64,000 nucleotides of DNA from CBDFMG01 sp965221205 [NCBI: bacterium] (GCA_965221205.1 OZ244870.1:558001-622000); one strand, 5' to 3'; positions 26,817 through 36,914 are shown, numbered from the stretch's first letter. A program made the numbers and translations. The notes: generated from the letters alone by a model not told the origin.

Positions 26817-27629
26817 CAAATGGAATATTTTTATGGGTGTTCCTCATACAAGTGTTGATCTCCCCGGGTATCCTAAAGGAGATGGCATGCATGGAACACC
26901 GATCGGCCTGAACAAGGATCCTTTAAACGTCTTTACGGTTAAGGAATCGGAAGGAACTCCCATTCTTCATATATCAGGCGAGATATATGGTGGATTAAGC
27001 ACAAAAGAGGTATTTGAAAATTATCATTTGAAAATGGAATTTAAATGGGGTGAAAAAAAGTATGAACCACGATTAATAAGAAGAAGGGATAGTGGGATAC
27101 TTTATCACGCTCAGGAACCATACGGCCAATTTTGGAATGTTTGGATGAGAGCAACAGAAATGCAGATTCAAGAAGGTGATGTTGGGGACTTTCATCCTCT
27201 GGTTGGCGTTAGTATGGATATCAGATCATCAGAAACCAAGGAAGATCGTCTTGGTGATCATTTTTATGGAGATATTCAGTGGATTTATAATCCAACCGCA
27301 GAACACAGGCTGTTTAGAGCCGGAAACCAATTTGAACCGAATAGAGGTCGAAGAATCCGTGACTATGAAAAACCTCTTGGAGAATGGAATACCATCGAAT
27401 TGATTTGTTTGGGGGACAAGAGTCTTCATATCGTCAATGGTTATGTGGTTATGGTTTTGGAGAATGCAAAAACTGGGTGGATGATGAAAATTACCTGCCT
27501 TTAGCTCGAGGGAAGATTGAATTACAATCGGAAGGTGCTGAAATCTTCTATCGCAACATAGAAATACGTGAGATAGAATCAATACCGGATACGTTTTTGA
27601 AGCAAACCGAGTTGCCTCAGACAAAGTGA
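26817..27629 (+). pseudogene. DUF1080 lipoprotein gene truncated by the IS, plus frameshift
   Basis: Begins directly at the IS end with KWNIFMGVPHTSVDLPGYPK, so signal peptide and first ~30 residues are lost. It runs in frame to VMVLENAKTGW near 27478, where an A6 run of the intact gene (5778 copy) is A5 here and shifts the frame; the other frame continues WVDDENYLPLARGKIELQSE to the stop at 27629 (ELPQTK). It is the third DUF1080 copy and clearly dead. The missing 5' part is not at the left IS flank. Confidence 0.88.
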
Positions 27630-27742
27630 TTTTGTGATAAATATGTCCTGAATAATTGCAATTTTAAAACTTTTATAAATGTTCTGCATTTTAACCTCAA
27701 TCTCCTCAACCTCTCTTAAATTCGGCAAATCAATTATACTTC

Positions 27743-27778
27743 AAAGGTTCGTAAATTGTACAGCCCGGGGAGCGAATT
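27743..27778 (+). repeat. Dispersed repeat, copy 15 (type A with upstream extension)
   Basis: AAAGGTTCGTAAATTGTAC then AGCCCGGGGAGCGAATT. Upstream 27697-27742 (CTCTTAAATTCGGCAAATC, AATTATACTTC) matches the extended element at 30.4 kb. A weak hairpin (AGCCCC, GGAGCT, T-run) follows at ~27781-27806. Nothing else is seen in 27630-27983. Confidence 0.8.
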
Positions 27779-27983
27779 AAAATAGCCCCATATTCGGAGC
27801 TTTTTAATTGCGTTGCTGTTGACAGATGTCTAAATTACATATTAGATATGTCTCATTTCATTTTATTTTTCGGTATTTCTAAAGTAATTACTTGCATATT
27901 TGAGATAATCCCATGATTTTTCAGTCTGAATGTATATTTGTAAAACATTTTATATTGAATAACATTATTAGAAAGATATTCTA

Positions 27984-28843
27984 ATGATATATAAATATAA
28001 CCAGATTATTGTGGTCTGTATGGTACTCATTCTTGCCGGTTGTACTTTATTTAGACCCTCAAAACAAGAAATAACACAGGAGCTTATTGTACTTATCGAT
28101 GAGTTAGAGGAACTTTCCCGGCAGGATAAATACTCAGAAGCAGAGGATGTGGCTATAAGGGCATTAGAATTAGCCGAAAAAACATTTGGTCGAAGCCATT
28201 CCATCATGGTGACACTCCTGAACAATCTTGCAGAGATGTATAGAGCCCAGGACATGAACGCCAAAGCCGAACCATTGCTCATACGGGCACTTTCCTTAAG
28301 TGACAGGACACGAGGTTTGGACGTTTTCACCAAGGTGAATCCCCTGATAAACCTGGCATCATTATATTCTACCCAAGGCAGGTATTCAGAAGCTGAGCCC
28401 CTTTTAAAACAGGCACTGGTTCTATACAAAAGATCCTTAAGGGTGGACCATCCTGATATGGTAAGAACTTTATATAGATTGGCGTCAGTTTATAATTCTC
28501 AGAACAGGCATGTCGAAGCCGAGCCCCTTTACTTGCAGGCACTGGCCATAAGAGAAAAAGAAAGGGGACCAGACCATCCCAGTTTGGTGAGAACTCTGAA
28601 CAGACTTGCGTCAATATATAATACGCAGGGCAAGTACACAAAAGCCGAGCCTCTTTTAAAGCGGGTACTGGCCATAAAAGAAAAGGACAGTGGACCGGAT
28701 CATCCTGGTGTTACAAGTACCCTGAACAGTCTGGCATCACTGTATTATATACAGGAAAAATACACCGAAGCCGAGCCATTTTTTATCCAAGCACTGGATA
28801 TATACGAAAAAGCCTTAGGTACAAACCATTTAACTGTCGCTGT
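27984..28843 (+). pseudogene. TPR lipoprotein truncated by the IS
   Basis: Starts with ATG and a lipoprotein signal (lipobox LAGC|T). It then has about six kinesin-light-chain-like TPR units of 42 residues, each with a pattern such as EKDSGPDHPGVTSTLNSLAS and EAEPLLKRVLAI. It is cut at 28843 by the inverted IS; the frame then runs ~34 codons into IS sequence to a stop at 28946. The 3' part of the gene is not found on the far side of the IS, so DNA was lost. It probably was a periplasmic protein-interaction scaffold related to the 20146 gene. Confidence 0.85.
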
Positions 28844-28881
28844 TGACCTGCCCCTAATGTTTGGGCCATTATTTAAGTTAG

Positions 28882-29739
28882 TCAATTCATCGATATATTC
28901 ATTGTTGTATTATCCATTGGCCTTGAGACCGAATCCGGTGGTATAACGGCCTCGGGGGTGGGTGGCCGGTATCTGAGGGCACTATGCGGTCTCTTATGAT
29001 TATACTCATTTCGCCAGCGTTCCACAAGCACTTTTGCTTCGTGTAAGGTATCGAAGATTTCCCGGTTGAGCACTTCATCACGCAGTTTGCCATTGAACGA
29101 CTCAATATACCCGTTCTCCCATGGACTGCCTGGTTCAATATACAATGTTTTTACTCCCAGGCGCATGAGCCATGTCCGGACCGCTTGAGCAGTGAACTCT
29201 GTGCCATTATCACTTCTCAGGTGAACCGGAACTCCTCGCTGCACGAACAGTGTTGCAAGATGTTCTATGACGTCATTGTGAGTCAGCCTCCTGCCTACCA
29301 CAATTGCCTGACACTCCCGACTGTATTCATCTAATATTGTTAACAAACGATAGCTCCTTCCCTCTCGGGTTCGTGCTTGCATGAAGTCATAACTCCAGAC
29401 ATGATCCCGGTACGCAGGTCGCAGCCGAATACACGAACCGTCATTGAGCCATAACCGTTTGCGCTTCGGTTGCCTCCGGGGAACTTTTAATCCTTCTCGA
29501 CGCCACAAACGCTCCACTCTCTTATGATTGACCTTGAAGCCTTCTGGCTGTAACAGTGCGGTAATTCGTCGATAACCATACCGACCATACTGCGTGGCCA
29601 ACTCGACCATACGTTGCACGAACACCGGTTCATCCGCAGGAGAAATCGGGCGATATTGATGAGTGCTGCGCGGTACTCCCAACACACTACAGGCCCGGCG
29701 CTGCGAGATCTCGAGAGTCGTGCAAAGATGCTGCACCAC
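28882..29739 (-). CDS. IS3-family transposase OrfB, copy 2
   Basis: 285 aa, intact DDE core (WSYDFM, LRSDNGTEF, NGYIESFNGK). It differs from copy 1 by one Ala-to-Thr change near the C-terminus. Both copies look functional. Confidence 0.95.
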   Translation of the reverse strand: MVQHLCTTLEISQRRACSVLGVPRSTHQYRPISPADEPVFVQRMVELATQYGRYGYRRITALLQPEGFKVNHKRVERLWRREGLKVPRRQPKRKRLWLNDGSCIRLRPAYRDHVWSYDFMQARTREGRSYRLLTILDEYSRECQAIVVGRRLTHNDVIEHLATLFVQRGVPVHLRSDNGTEFTAQAVRTWLMRLGVKTLYIEPGSPWENGYIESFNGKLRDEVLNREIFDTLHEAKVLVERWRNEYNHKRPHSALRYRPPTPEAVIPPDSVSRPMDNTTMNISMN

Positions 29740-29759
29740 CTCCCGTCGCTTCGCCGGGC

Positions 29760-30047
29760 TCAGAAGTTTTTTGCATCAACCGCCAGAGTCTCATTGAGGA
29801 TTTGAATATCCAACTCTTTCTCGGCAACCAGGCGTTTCAGGCGAATATTCTCTCTCTCTAACGCTTTCAATCGTTTCGCCTGATTCACCCGAAGACCACC
29901 ATACTCCTTTCGCCAACGATAATAGGTCTGCTCTGTAACCTCAATCTGGCGAGCAGCTTGTTGAACCGACTGACCTTGAGCGAGCAGTACTTCTGCCTCT
30001 CGAAGCTTGTGGATAATTTGTTCTGATGTGTGAATTCTACGTGCCAT
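29760..30047 (-). CDS. IS3-family transposase OrfA, copy 2
   Basis: 95 aa, identical to the OrfA at 25613, including the helix-turn-helix and leucine-zipper segments. The A-AAA-AAC slippery heptamer is present at 29772-29766 on the minus strand. Confidence 0.93.
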   Translation of the reverse strand: MARRIHTSEQIIHKLREAEVLLAQGQSVQQAARQIEVTEQTYYRWRKEYGGLRVNQAKRLKALERENIRLKRLVAEKELDIQILNETLAVDAKNF

Positions 30048-30383
30048 TGATCTTGCTCCTTTCTTTTCAATCTAATCCCTGTACTAATATACTATCTGGA
30101 TCAACTTTTGGGGGCAAGGTCAATACTATAATTAGAATTAATCAGTAACAATGTCATTATTCAACTCAAGAATATATTAGTAGAAGCTGATCAGGAAGAT
30201 TTGCAATAATTATATCAATATAATTACCCGACTAAGGAATGTGAGGTATCAATTTTTAAACTTTCTAATTCTCACAATCCGGAAAGCTATAATTCCCTGT
30301 AAAAGCCAAATAGAAGCCTTACTATCTACATAGTAAAACCGAAAATTTCCTGGCGGGGAATTTACTCTTTTATGAAGTTATAG

Positions 30384-30560
30384 CAGCATTTTAAAGTTCT
30401 GTTCATTGACCAGTAGGTCCAACGACTTCTCTTAAGTACTGCAATTTTATACTGCTTCAAAAGTTCGCAAAACGTCACACACGCTCCACAATATCTCTTA
30501 AATTCAACAGGTCAATTCTACTATAAAAGTTAGCTTAACGTACAGCCTGAGGAGTAGGTT
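30384..30560 (+). repeat. Compound dispersed repeat: type B followed by type A (copies 16 and 17)
   Basis: Order: AAAGTTCTGTTCATT; CTTCTCTTAAGTACTGCAA; type B core at 30459-30490 (AAGTTCGCAAAACGTC, ACACACGCTCCACAAT); CTCTTAAATTCAACAGG; type A core at 30525-30557 (AAAGTTAGCTTAACGTAC, AGCCTGAGGAGTAGG). The two cores are direct repeats ~66 bp apart, each preceded by a similar CTCTTAA block. This is the fullest copy of the element. The remaining gap 30123-30649 shows no gene. Confidence 0.75.
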
Positions 30561-30649
30561 TTATTCCATTTTAAAGGCTTCAATTAGAATCCTTTAGTAT
30601 ACCTGCGAGTACGCTTATTGATTAAATTTAAGTAGTTCAAATTTGTCGT

Positions 30650-31128
30650 CTAAAAGATCCATGAAGTTTCTTCTGTATAATAAACAAACCTCAAGCCGTG
30701 GTGCTTTTCTTCTTTATCTCCATACCAAAAAGCGTGGAATAATATACCACTCTCACTCAATCTCTTATATTGGTTTCGAAACGATGTTCGGAGATCATTT
30801 TTAGAAAGATGGTGTAGAACTTTATTTGAATAAATACAATCGAATTTCCTGTCTGTTTCCATCATTACAGCATCTAAGAGCAAAAGATCAGCAATCTAGT
30901 TTTATTGATCGATATAATTCAAGAAACACCTTAGAACTATCCGAACCCGTGGCGATATATGAATTACTCAGTAAATCAAGATCTTTTCCCGGCCCCATAC
31001 CAAGTTCTAATACTTTCGAGTCTTTTTCTACATAATTCTTCAACACCTTCAATAAGCTCTGCACCATCAAGTCCTTCTATCATTTCAATGTATTCTCGCA
31101 CATTACTGATGTCATCAAAATATTCCAT
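30650..31128 (-). pseudogene. Frameshifted SAM-dependent methyltransferase
   Basis: ATG 31128 with AAGGGTG upstream begins MEYFDDISNVREYIEMIEG. The frame changes near 31070, then reads KDSKVLELGMGPGKDLDLLS (SAM-binding motif I), changes again near 30890, and continues ETDRKFDCIYSNKVLHHLSK (motif IV/post-IV) and GILFHAFWYGDKEEKHH to a stop at 30650. At least two frameshifts split it. Class I methyltransferase fold; substrate unknown. Confidence 0.7.
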
Positions 31129-31221
31129 TTCACCCTTTTAGTCCTAAAAGATTTTTAGAACAAAATCTAATTTAAAAAATCAAAACTAATTATTTGATTA
31201 TTCTGATCTTATAAAACGTAC

Positions 31222-32673
31222 TTATTTAACGACATGCCATTTGAGCATTGGTCTATTGAGATATTCTAATCCGTTTTCAGTAAATGCTGCTAATTGACCG
31301 ATGCCTACATCTATACCTTGTTCACCCCATCCCGGAACAGCAATGCTGGTATGCGGTTCATACGCATAGATCATATTATAATGAAGTTTGATAGCAGGAG
31401 ATAGAAGTGGATGCTGTTTGTACGCTCTGCCCATTCCCGCAACATAGGTTCCTCGCGAAAATTGCAAATCGTTAGCAGTAAACCGCCTGATAAACATTGG
31501 CGGGGGATGAAACGAGAGGCTGGATTTGATGATACTGGGATGGCGCGGAATTTTATTACCGGCTTCGCGGATTTCCTGTGCGGTGCGGCCTAGTATGAAT
31601 TCTTTCCTGTATTCTTCCTGAATTTCGTTTGTAATCCGAAGCAGTTCTTTCAATTCTTTCGGAACATCTGTTTCACCTTCCAGGAGGACGTACGCATGCT
31701 GGTGCGAGTCGGTTTCCACGCCGAGCAGCATGATATCGGAGTCTAATGTGACAATGTCACCGCGTCTTATAATGAGATTCTCACCGTTGGTTCTTCCGTC
31801 GCCTGCCAGACCACCTCGAAATAGTGCGGAGGATTCTTCATATTCGGTAATTTTCGAAGTTCTTCTCCAGATGTCTACACCGGGATTGTTATCTATATCC
31901 AGATGAAGATCACGATACCTGTGTCGTATCCACCAATTCACATCATCGGTTGTTGTCAGGTTGGGTATGATCACTTTGTTTGAAAAGGCTTCCGCAAGAA
32001 CGTCATTTTGGACTCCCTGCACATAGCGGTACATACCTATCTGCCCGGGGCTCATAATAGAAAGCCAAAGTACACCAAGATCCCTCGAATCAACAGTGCG
32101 GGAAACATATTTATTCCCCAGAGCCAGCGGCATTTCATCACCCGTTACTACTATTAATTGTGATGTGTCGCCAAAATTTCCTCTTCGAATATAGAGGTTC
32201 TTTATACTGATAGCGATCTTTTTAGGATCCAGCTCTTGTACCAGTTGCGTTATATGATCATAATTCTCCGGTTCAACATATTCAATTTCGCTCCCTGTAT
32301 CGTAAAAAAGGAGAAATTCGGGCAATCCGGATAGTTTGCCCTTATATTTGCTCGGATATACCTGTCCCTCATGGTTTGCCGGAAGTAATGATGTGTAAAC
32401 CGGATGTTCTCTATAAGAGGTCTGGCGGTAAAGCGGTTCTTCATCATTACGTATTATCCACATATCTACCCCTTGTTCACGCATTATCATCGGGAGCACA
32501 TTCTCTCTTTTCCAGTCCCAAAACTTTTGCATGATCTGGACACGTTTCCGCATCGGGATAAAATTTGCCGCATCTTCGCCCGAACCCGCTTGAGGTACCT
32601 GAGCAAACGTGATGCTAACGGTTATAAGTAATAATGATAAAGAAAAAGACCCCATTAATCGTTGTACTTTCAT
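31222..32673 (-). CDS. Secreted M24-like protein (subfamily B), last Glu ligand missing
   Basis: 483 aa, signal peptide ending SITFAQ, then REQGVDMWIIRNDEEPLY and a C-terminal M24 domain. Ligands: Asp (LDSDIMLLG), Asp (ETDSHQHAY), a possible His (SFHPPPMF), Glu (YAYEPHTS). At the last Glu position the protein has Gly/Gln (VGIGQLAAFTENG), so the bimetal site is probably incomplete. It is highly similar to the gene at 58671, which has the same change, so the substitution predates that duplication. A minus-strand copy of the dispersed repeat lies 88 bp upstream. Confidence 0.88.
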   Translation of the reverse strand: MKVQRLMGSFSLSLLLITVSITFAQVPQAGSGEDAANFIPMRKRVQIMQKFWDWKRENVLPMIMREQGVDMWIIRNDEEPLYRQTSYREHPVYTSLLPANHEGQVYPSKYKGKLSGLPEFLLFYDTGSEIEYVEPENYDHITQLVQELDPKKIAISIKNLYIRRGNFGDTSQLIVVTGDEMPLALGNKYVSRTVDSRDLGVLWLSIMSPGQIGMYRYVQGVQNDVLAEAFSNKVIIPNLTTTDDVNWWIRHRYRDLHLDIDNNPGVDIWRRTSKITEYEESSALFRGGLAGDGRTNGENLIIRRGDIVTLDSDIMLLGVETDSHQHAYVLLEGETDVPKELKELLRITNEIQEEYRKEFILGRTAQEIREAGNKIPRHPSIIKSSLSFHPPPMFIRRFTANDLQFSRGTYVAGMGRAYKQHPLLSPAIKLHYNMIYAYEPHTSIAVPGWGEQGIDVGIGQLAAFTENGLEYLNRPMLKWHVVK

Positions 32674-32760
32674 AGCAGATTCCTTCTTTTGAATATTACC
32701 AGTTGTGAGTTATCTGGGCAATTCGGAAACTTTGAATTAATATAATAAGGTTTGCATTTG

Positions 32761-32815
32761 GCTTTTACAAATGTTTTCTACTTCCCGGACATGTGCGATT
32801 TACGAACCTATAAGA
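32761..32815 (-). repeat. Dispersed repeat, copy 18 (type A, minus strand)
   Basis: Read on the minus strand: TTATAGGTTCGTAAATCGC, ACATGTCCGGGAAGTAG, AAAACATTTGTAAAAGCC. It is the only clear minus-strand copy and precedes the minus-strand M24 gene, so orientation follows the gene. The paralogue at 58671 also has a copy upstream. Confidence 0.75.
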
Positions 32816-32827
32816 GCAATCCCTATA

Positions 32828-33235
32828 TGAGTACAATATCTAGCTCAACTTTTGGAGTAAGGTCTCATTACCCGGAAAGGATTTTGACGATGTTTTTGGT
32901 ATAAGAGTGGTTGGTGATATTTTTGTTTGCAAGCAAAGCAAGGTTTCGTTCTACTATTGGTTCGACTTCGATCGAGGTTAGTTTCCCTTCTTTTAATGAA
33001 TTGGCTGACATTTGTGTCCAGAGCTATGGCCACACTGCTTCCTTTAGATAGTTGGTTTAGTACTTCATATTCGCTTCGCCTACGTTCAACAGGCACATTC
33101 ACTTCCCGAAGTTTGTGGATAATCTGTTTCGCAGTATAGATTCTCTATGCGATTGACCTTACTGCTTTCAATCAATTCAATCCCTACACTGATAGTATAA
33201 CTGGCTCAACTATAGGGGCAAGATCAAAGAAAGAA
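32828..33235 (-). mobile_element. Decayed IS3-family remnant(s)
   Basis: 33176-33228 resembles the left end of the local IS (ATCCCTACACT-like sequence, CTCAACTATAGGGGCAAGATC). On the minus strand the orfA start is recognisable (KQIIHKLREVNVP, compare EQIIHKLREAEVL) with stops and divergence. A second left-end-like sequence in the same orientation (CTAGCTCAACTTTTGGAGTA) lies at ~32850-32870. So at least two old insertions, much older than the intact copies. Confidence 0.6.
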
Positions 33236-33365
33236 TTATTTGGTCTTCGAAATTTCATGAATGAGATATGTATATTAAGTGAAATAAATGATTTTGGTTT
33301 TAAACTTGAAGAAAAAATATAATATAATCTCTCATCAATAACTTAAAGTACAGATATTAATTTCA

Positions 33366-33425
33366 AACAATCACAAATCACCACACACGCTCCACTTCTC
33401 TTTCTGCAAAATATACTATTCACTG
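33366..33425 (+). repeat. Degenerate dispersed repeat, copy 19 (type B)
   Basis: CAATCACAAATCACCACACA then CGCTCCACTTCTCTTTCTGC matches the type B right half and the following CTCTTAA/CTGCAAA block of the compound element. It is 220 bp before the M24 gene. The rest of 33236-33648 shows no supported gene. Confidence 0.5.
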
Positions 33426-33648
33426 TTTCTTGATATGCTCACTCAACATATTTTTCATTCTTTTGCAACACATTCGGATTCGACGAGTATACCGTTCAAC
33501 GGATTCTTGTATTTCTATGGAAATATTCTCATAAAGTTTTCTTTTTTTCCGCATATTCAACTTGACTACTTTCTTGAAAACATGTATCATTAAAACAGAA
33601 TCCGATATGTCATTTAAAACCACGTTTTATTCAATTGAGGAGAACATT

Positions 33649-34995
33649 ATGCTATCTCGATTTGTGATGTTATTGTTTGCGGTGATACTCATTATAACTG
33701 ATGCCTATGCGCAACGGCCGCCCGATAATCACCAAACTTCCTGGCAGTCCCAATGGGAAATTTCCTGTATGATACGTAACGACAAATTCGATTACGTGCT
33801 TCCCAATGCAATGCGCAGGAACAACGTTGATATGTGGATCGTCATTGACCGCGGCCGCGGTACCAATCCGATGATGCTCGATTTCGGTATTGAAACAGCT
33901 TACGGTCAGGGGATTTACGTCTTCTATGATGGAGGTGGTGACCGAATAGAACGGTATTCTCTTGGTGGCCATTCCGATCTGGCTCGAATGTGTGGTGCCT
34001 ATGACGAAATTGAGGGGCGCGGTGATCTCCAGTCACTTGTCTATGACCGCGATCCGCAGCAAATAGCTCTCAATTATCTCGCTAAGCCACTCGCAGAAGG
34101 TGAGGGTATCCACACCGCGGATGGTCTTTCATACACGGATTACAAGATTCTCGAGGAGCAATTAGGTGAGAAATATGCCGCACGCTTTGTATCAGCTCAG
34201 CATCTCATCGCCGATTTTCACGGCGAACGCGTCGCAAGCGAAATCATCGAGTTTTCCAAGATCGGTGACATCACCCGGAGAGAAATTGAACGTGCCTTAT
34301 CCAACGATGTTATTACGCCCGGCAAGACGACCCACAACGATGTTGCACGGTGGTTGGAAGAGCGGCGGGAAGAACTCGGTCTGCTCAGAACTTGGTTCCC
34401 AACATTATACTCTCATCGGCCCGATGGGAGTGAAATCGGCGGAACAGAGCGAGTCATCCAGCGGGGTGATGTCCTGCAGATCGATTGGGGTGTCAATCGC
34501 AATAATTTCGCTACCGACATCAAACGGTTCGCATATGTCCTCAAAGAAGGAGAATTGGAAGCACCGCCGGGTGTTTTGAATACTTTTGAGGAAGCTAAGA
34601 AAGTGCGAGAGATCATTCGGAAAAACGTTCGATCAGGACGAACCGGCCGGGTGCAGATAGATGAGCTTAAACAGATCATTCGAGACGCCGGCTACGTTTA
34701 CACGGAAAGGGAGCGGGCAAGTAGTGTCCCGGGTATCGAGGTGAATGTCGGGATGCATGCTGCGGGCAATATCAGCCACGATGTGGCGGCCGGACTCTTC
34801 GAGATTTATCCTGAAAGGACAAAATACGAAATGAGGCCTAACTCCATCCTTTCAATGGAATATATTGTTTTTACACCGGCAGACGAATGGAATGGTGGAA
34901 AAATCCCCGTCAACATCGAAGAAAATGTATTAGTCACGGAACGCGGCATCGAATGGCTCCATCCGCCTCAGAATCGGGTACTCCTGATTCGATGA
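33649..34995 (+). CDS. Secreted M24 metallopeptidase, all metal ligands present
   Basis: 448 aa from ATG 33649, chosen for TTGAGGAGA and the signal peptide ending DAYAQ; the frame extends 29 codons upstream without a signal. Contains LPNAMRRNNVDMWIVI and an M24 domain with Asp (QIDWGVNRN), Asp (ATDIKR), His (GMHAAGN), Glu (SMEYIVF) and Glu (NIEENVLVTERG). This is the best candidate for an active exported Xaa-Pro-type peptidase in the window. A strong terminator follows, so it is probably a single-gene unit. Codon use is slightly GC-richer than in the other M24 genes. Confidence 0.9.
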   Translation: MLSRFVMLLFAVILIITDAYAQRPPDNHQTSWQSQWEISCMIRNDKFDYVLPNAMRRNNVDMWIVIDRGRGTNPMMLDFGIETAYGQGIYVFYDGGGDRIERYSLGGHSDLARMCGAYDEIEGRGDLQSLVYDRDPQQIALNYLAKPLAEGEGIHTADGLSYTDYKILEEQLGEKYAARFVSAQHLIADFHGERVASEIIEFSKIGDITRREIERALSNDVITPGKTTHNDVARWLEERREELGLLRTWFPTLYSHRPDGSEIGGTERVIQRGDVLQIDWGVNRNNFATDIKRFAYVLKEGELEAPPGVLNTFEEAKKVREIIRKNVRSGRTGRVQIDELKQIIRDAGYVYTERERASSVPGIEVNVGMHAAGNISHDVAAGLFEIYPERTKYEMRPNSILSMEYIVFTPADEWNGGKIPVNIEENVLVTERGIEWLHPPQNRVLLIR

Positions 34996-35041
34996 TGCAG
35001 TGAATTTGAAAGATTAATAGTAAAGGTTAAATATCTATGCG

Positions 35042-35078
35042 GCACCTCGTCCAACAATTGGGCGAGGTGCACTTTTAT
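35042..35078 (+). terminator. Rho-independent terminator after the M24 gene
   Basis: GCACCTCGTCC and GGGCGAGGTGC form a stem with a short AT-rich loop, followed by ACTTTTATT. 47 bp after the stop of the gene at 33649. Confidence 0.8.
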
Positions 35079-35233
35079 TAATGGCTGATCAAGGCTATTC
35101 TTATGCTTACTACGATTACTTTAAATAAAATGTCCATTATTTATTAGAAGTAACCGTTTCGAATGGTTCTGATTTTTAAACGGCAGGTGCTCAAACCATT
35201 CAGTTCAGGGTGATGAAAAGGGATACTTTGAGG

Positions 35234-35638
35234 TTATTTTTGCCCCTCGATCCATGAACCTAATTCAATGAGATTATTCTCGGGGTCGGCTATCATGGAC
35301 GATCTAAGGCCCCACGGTTCATTCCGTGGTTCATAGACTGGTCTGCCTCCGGCATTCACTATTCGGGTAAATTCCCTGTCAACATCATCTAATAAAGGGT
35401 AATTAATTGCAAGCTCAAACGTACCGTTCAATCCGTCCGGATATGTAGGTTCTTGTCCAAGCAGATCGGGAAGCATTTTCCGCTCAAAAAATGCGAACCT
35501 GATCCCATTGTGTTTAAACTCGGCATAGGGACCCTCTCCATTCCAATCTATATCAATTCCGATTACATCCCTGTAAAATGAAACCATTGCTTGCAGGTCC
35601 TTCACAAATAATCCTATCATATCAAACTTTACTTTCAT
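35234..35638 (-). CDS. VOC-family (glyoxalase/bleomycin-resistance-like) protein
   Basis: 134 aa from ATG 35638, six codons inside the longest frame, chosen because GGAGGAG lies just upstream. Typical vicinal-oxygen-chelate pattern: FDMIGLFVKDLQAMVSFYRD, GPYAEFKHNGIRFAFFE, RPVYEPRNEPWGLRSSMIAD and PENNLIELGSW with the conserved terminal Glu. Soluble, no signal peptide. VOC proteins bind a metal and act on small molecules (lyase, dioxygenase or antibiotic binding); substrate is not predictable. It stands alone. Confidence 0.88.
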   Translation of the reverse strand: MKVKFDMIGLFVKDLQAMVSFYRDVIGIDIDWNGEGPYAEFKHNGIRFAFFERKMLPDLLGQEPTYPDGLNGTFELAINYPLLDDVDREFTRIVNAGGRPVYEPRNEPWGLRSSMIADPENNLIELGSWIEGQK

Positions 35639-35895
35639 TTGAATAATCTCCTCCATTCATGGTGTTTATTGTAAAATCAAAGTATTATTATACTGGCTGA
35701 TCTTAATTGACCAAATGAAAAAGTAGTGATGAAATTTTTTTTTAACAAGGAGAATATTAGGTTGCTGAGGATTATGTAAATCAATATCACAGTACAAACA
35801 ATTCTTATGAATTTAATTGAGCAATAATAATAATATACGGCCAACTTCACTAACGCGATAAATCCCCGAACAAATTCGGTAGGGACCAGCTTGAG

Positions 35896-36870
35896 TTACT
35901 GAAAATTAATACCAAACATATAATCACTTTCTGGAAGAAAAATCCATTGGTCTTCAAAAATTTTTGCTTTATTAACATAAAGATAGACAAGAATAAGATG
36001 TCTGAAATGGAGTCCAGTAATCGCATTACTGAACTGCTCATTTTCATCGTGGAAGATCATTTTTCCTAACACCGGTAACGGTATGGAAGACACAAGGTAA
36101 TCACAGGGATATGAAATTTTTTCACCATTTACTTCTGTTTCAACTGATGTAATAACATCATTTTCTGTTTTTAAACCGGTAATATTAGCATTGAGAACAG
36201 TTTTGCCGCCGAATTCTTCAATTTTTTCATTGAGTGCTAGAGGCCAGTCTCCAAAGCCTTTTTTGGGGTAATAGAAAAAATCCGCATCTGTATCGGATGA
36301 TTCTTCTTTGAGCTTAAGTAGTTTCAAAATTATATCAAGGCCGCTTTCCGTAGGAATTCTGGTTCGCGCCATATCAGGATGCAGAAGTGAAAGAGTCCCC
36401 CAGACTTTTTCTGCAAGAGGTTCAAAAACAAGTTTATATGCTGGCCGTCCAAATCTATGAATAATATACTCTTCATAAGATTGTGGGGCTCGTCTTGGTA
36501 GAAGGCCCAGTAAAAGCTGTATTGCATAACCTACTCCAAGTTTTAGAAAGACAGACATGCAAAGTACTTTTGCAAGATTCCCCATCTGCATTGGATAATA
36601 AACAAGGTTTTTTCTCAGGAACAACCGGTGTTTTTTGGGGAGTCTCAGAAGCCTGTCACCCATTAAATCCCTTATTTCGTCGAGAATCCCGGGCAACACA
36701 CTGTATATTTTGTGCGGTCAATAATCAAGTACAAAACCGTTGTGTACAAAGCTGCCACACAAACCGCCTATGACCGTTATGTCATATTGCTCAGTTCTTC
36801 CAAGAAAATAACCGGCAGCAAGTCCACCGACACCGGCGCCAAATATTACCACTTTCTTTTTCTCACTCAT
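35896..36870 (-). pseudogene. FAD-dependent amine-oxidase/desaturase-like gene with in-frame TGA
   Basis: ATG 36870 starts MSEKKKVVIFGAGVGGLAAG, a classic FAD-binding GxGxxG. A TGA interrupts at ~36722 (VLDY, stop, PHKIYS, where relatives have Gly). The same frame then continues for 267 codons (LPKKHRLFLRKNLVYYPMQM, RFGRPAYKLVFEPLAEKVWG, YPCDYLVSSIPLPVLGKMIF) and ends early at FGINFQ. It resembles protoporphyrinogen-oxidase/UDP-galactopyranose-mutase-like flavoproteins in polysaccharide clusters. A short stretch after GGLCG also seems to be missing. Probably dead. Confidence 0.75.
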
Positions 36871-36914
36871 CTATTATCTCCAGATCAATGTATCTGTATA
36901 ACCGAACAATATTT

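Larger units (their letters stand above)
28844..30122 (-). mobile_element. IS3-family insertion sequence, copy 2, inverted (1279 bp)
   Basis: Same length and ends as copy 1, opposite orientation, nearly identical sequence, so the duplication is recent. Flanks are CTGT and ATAC with no target duplication; swapping flanks as if the segment between the copies had inverted does not restore one either. The two copies enclose 2.0 kb with truncated genes at both ends, like a composite transposon. Confidence 0.93.

Noticed and set aside
26817-28843. Typical composite transposon with a passenger resistance or catabolic gene.
   Set aside because: The interior holds only truncated host-type genes, and no target duplications were found.
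33420-33623. Minus-strand 67-codon frame rich in Lys before the M24 gene.
   Set aside because: No ribosome site, no recognisable domain, and it overlaps the leader of the gene at 33649.
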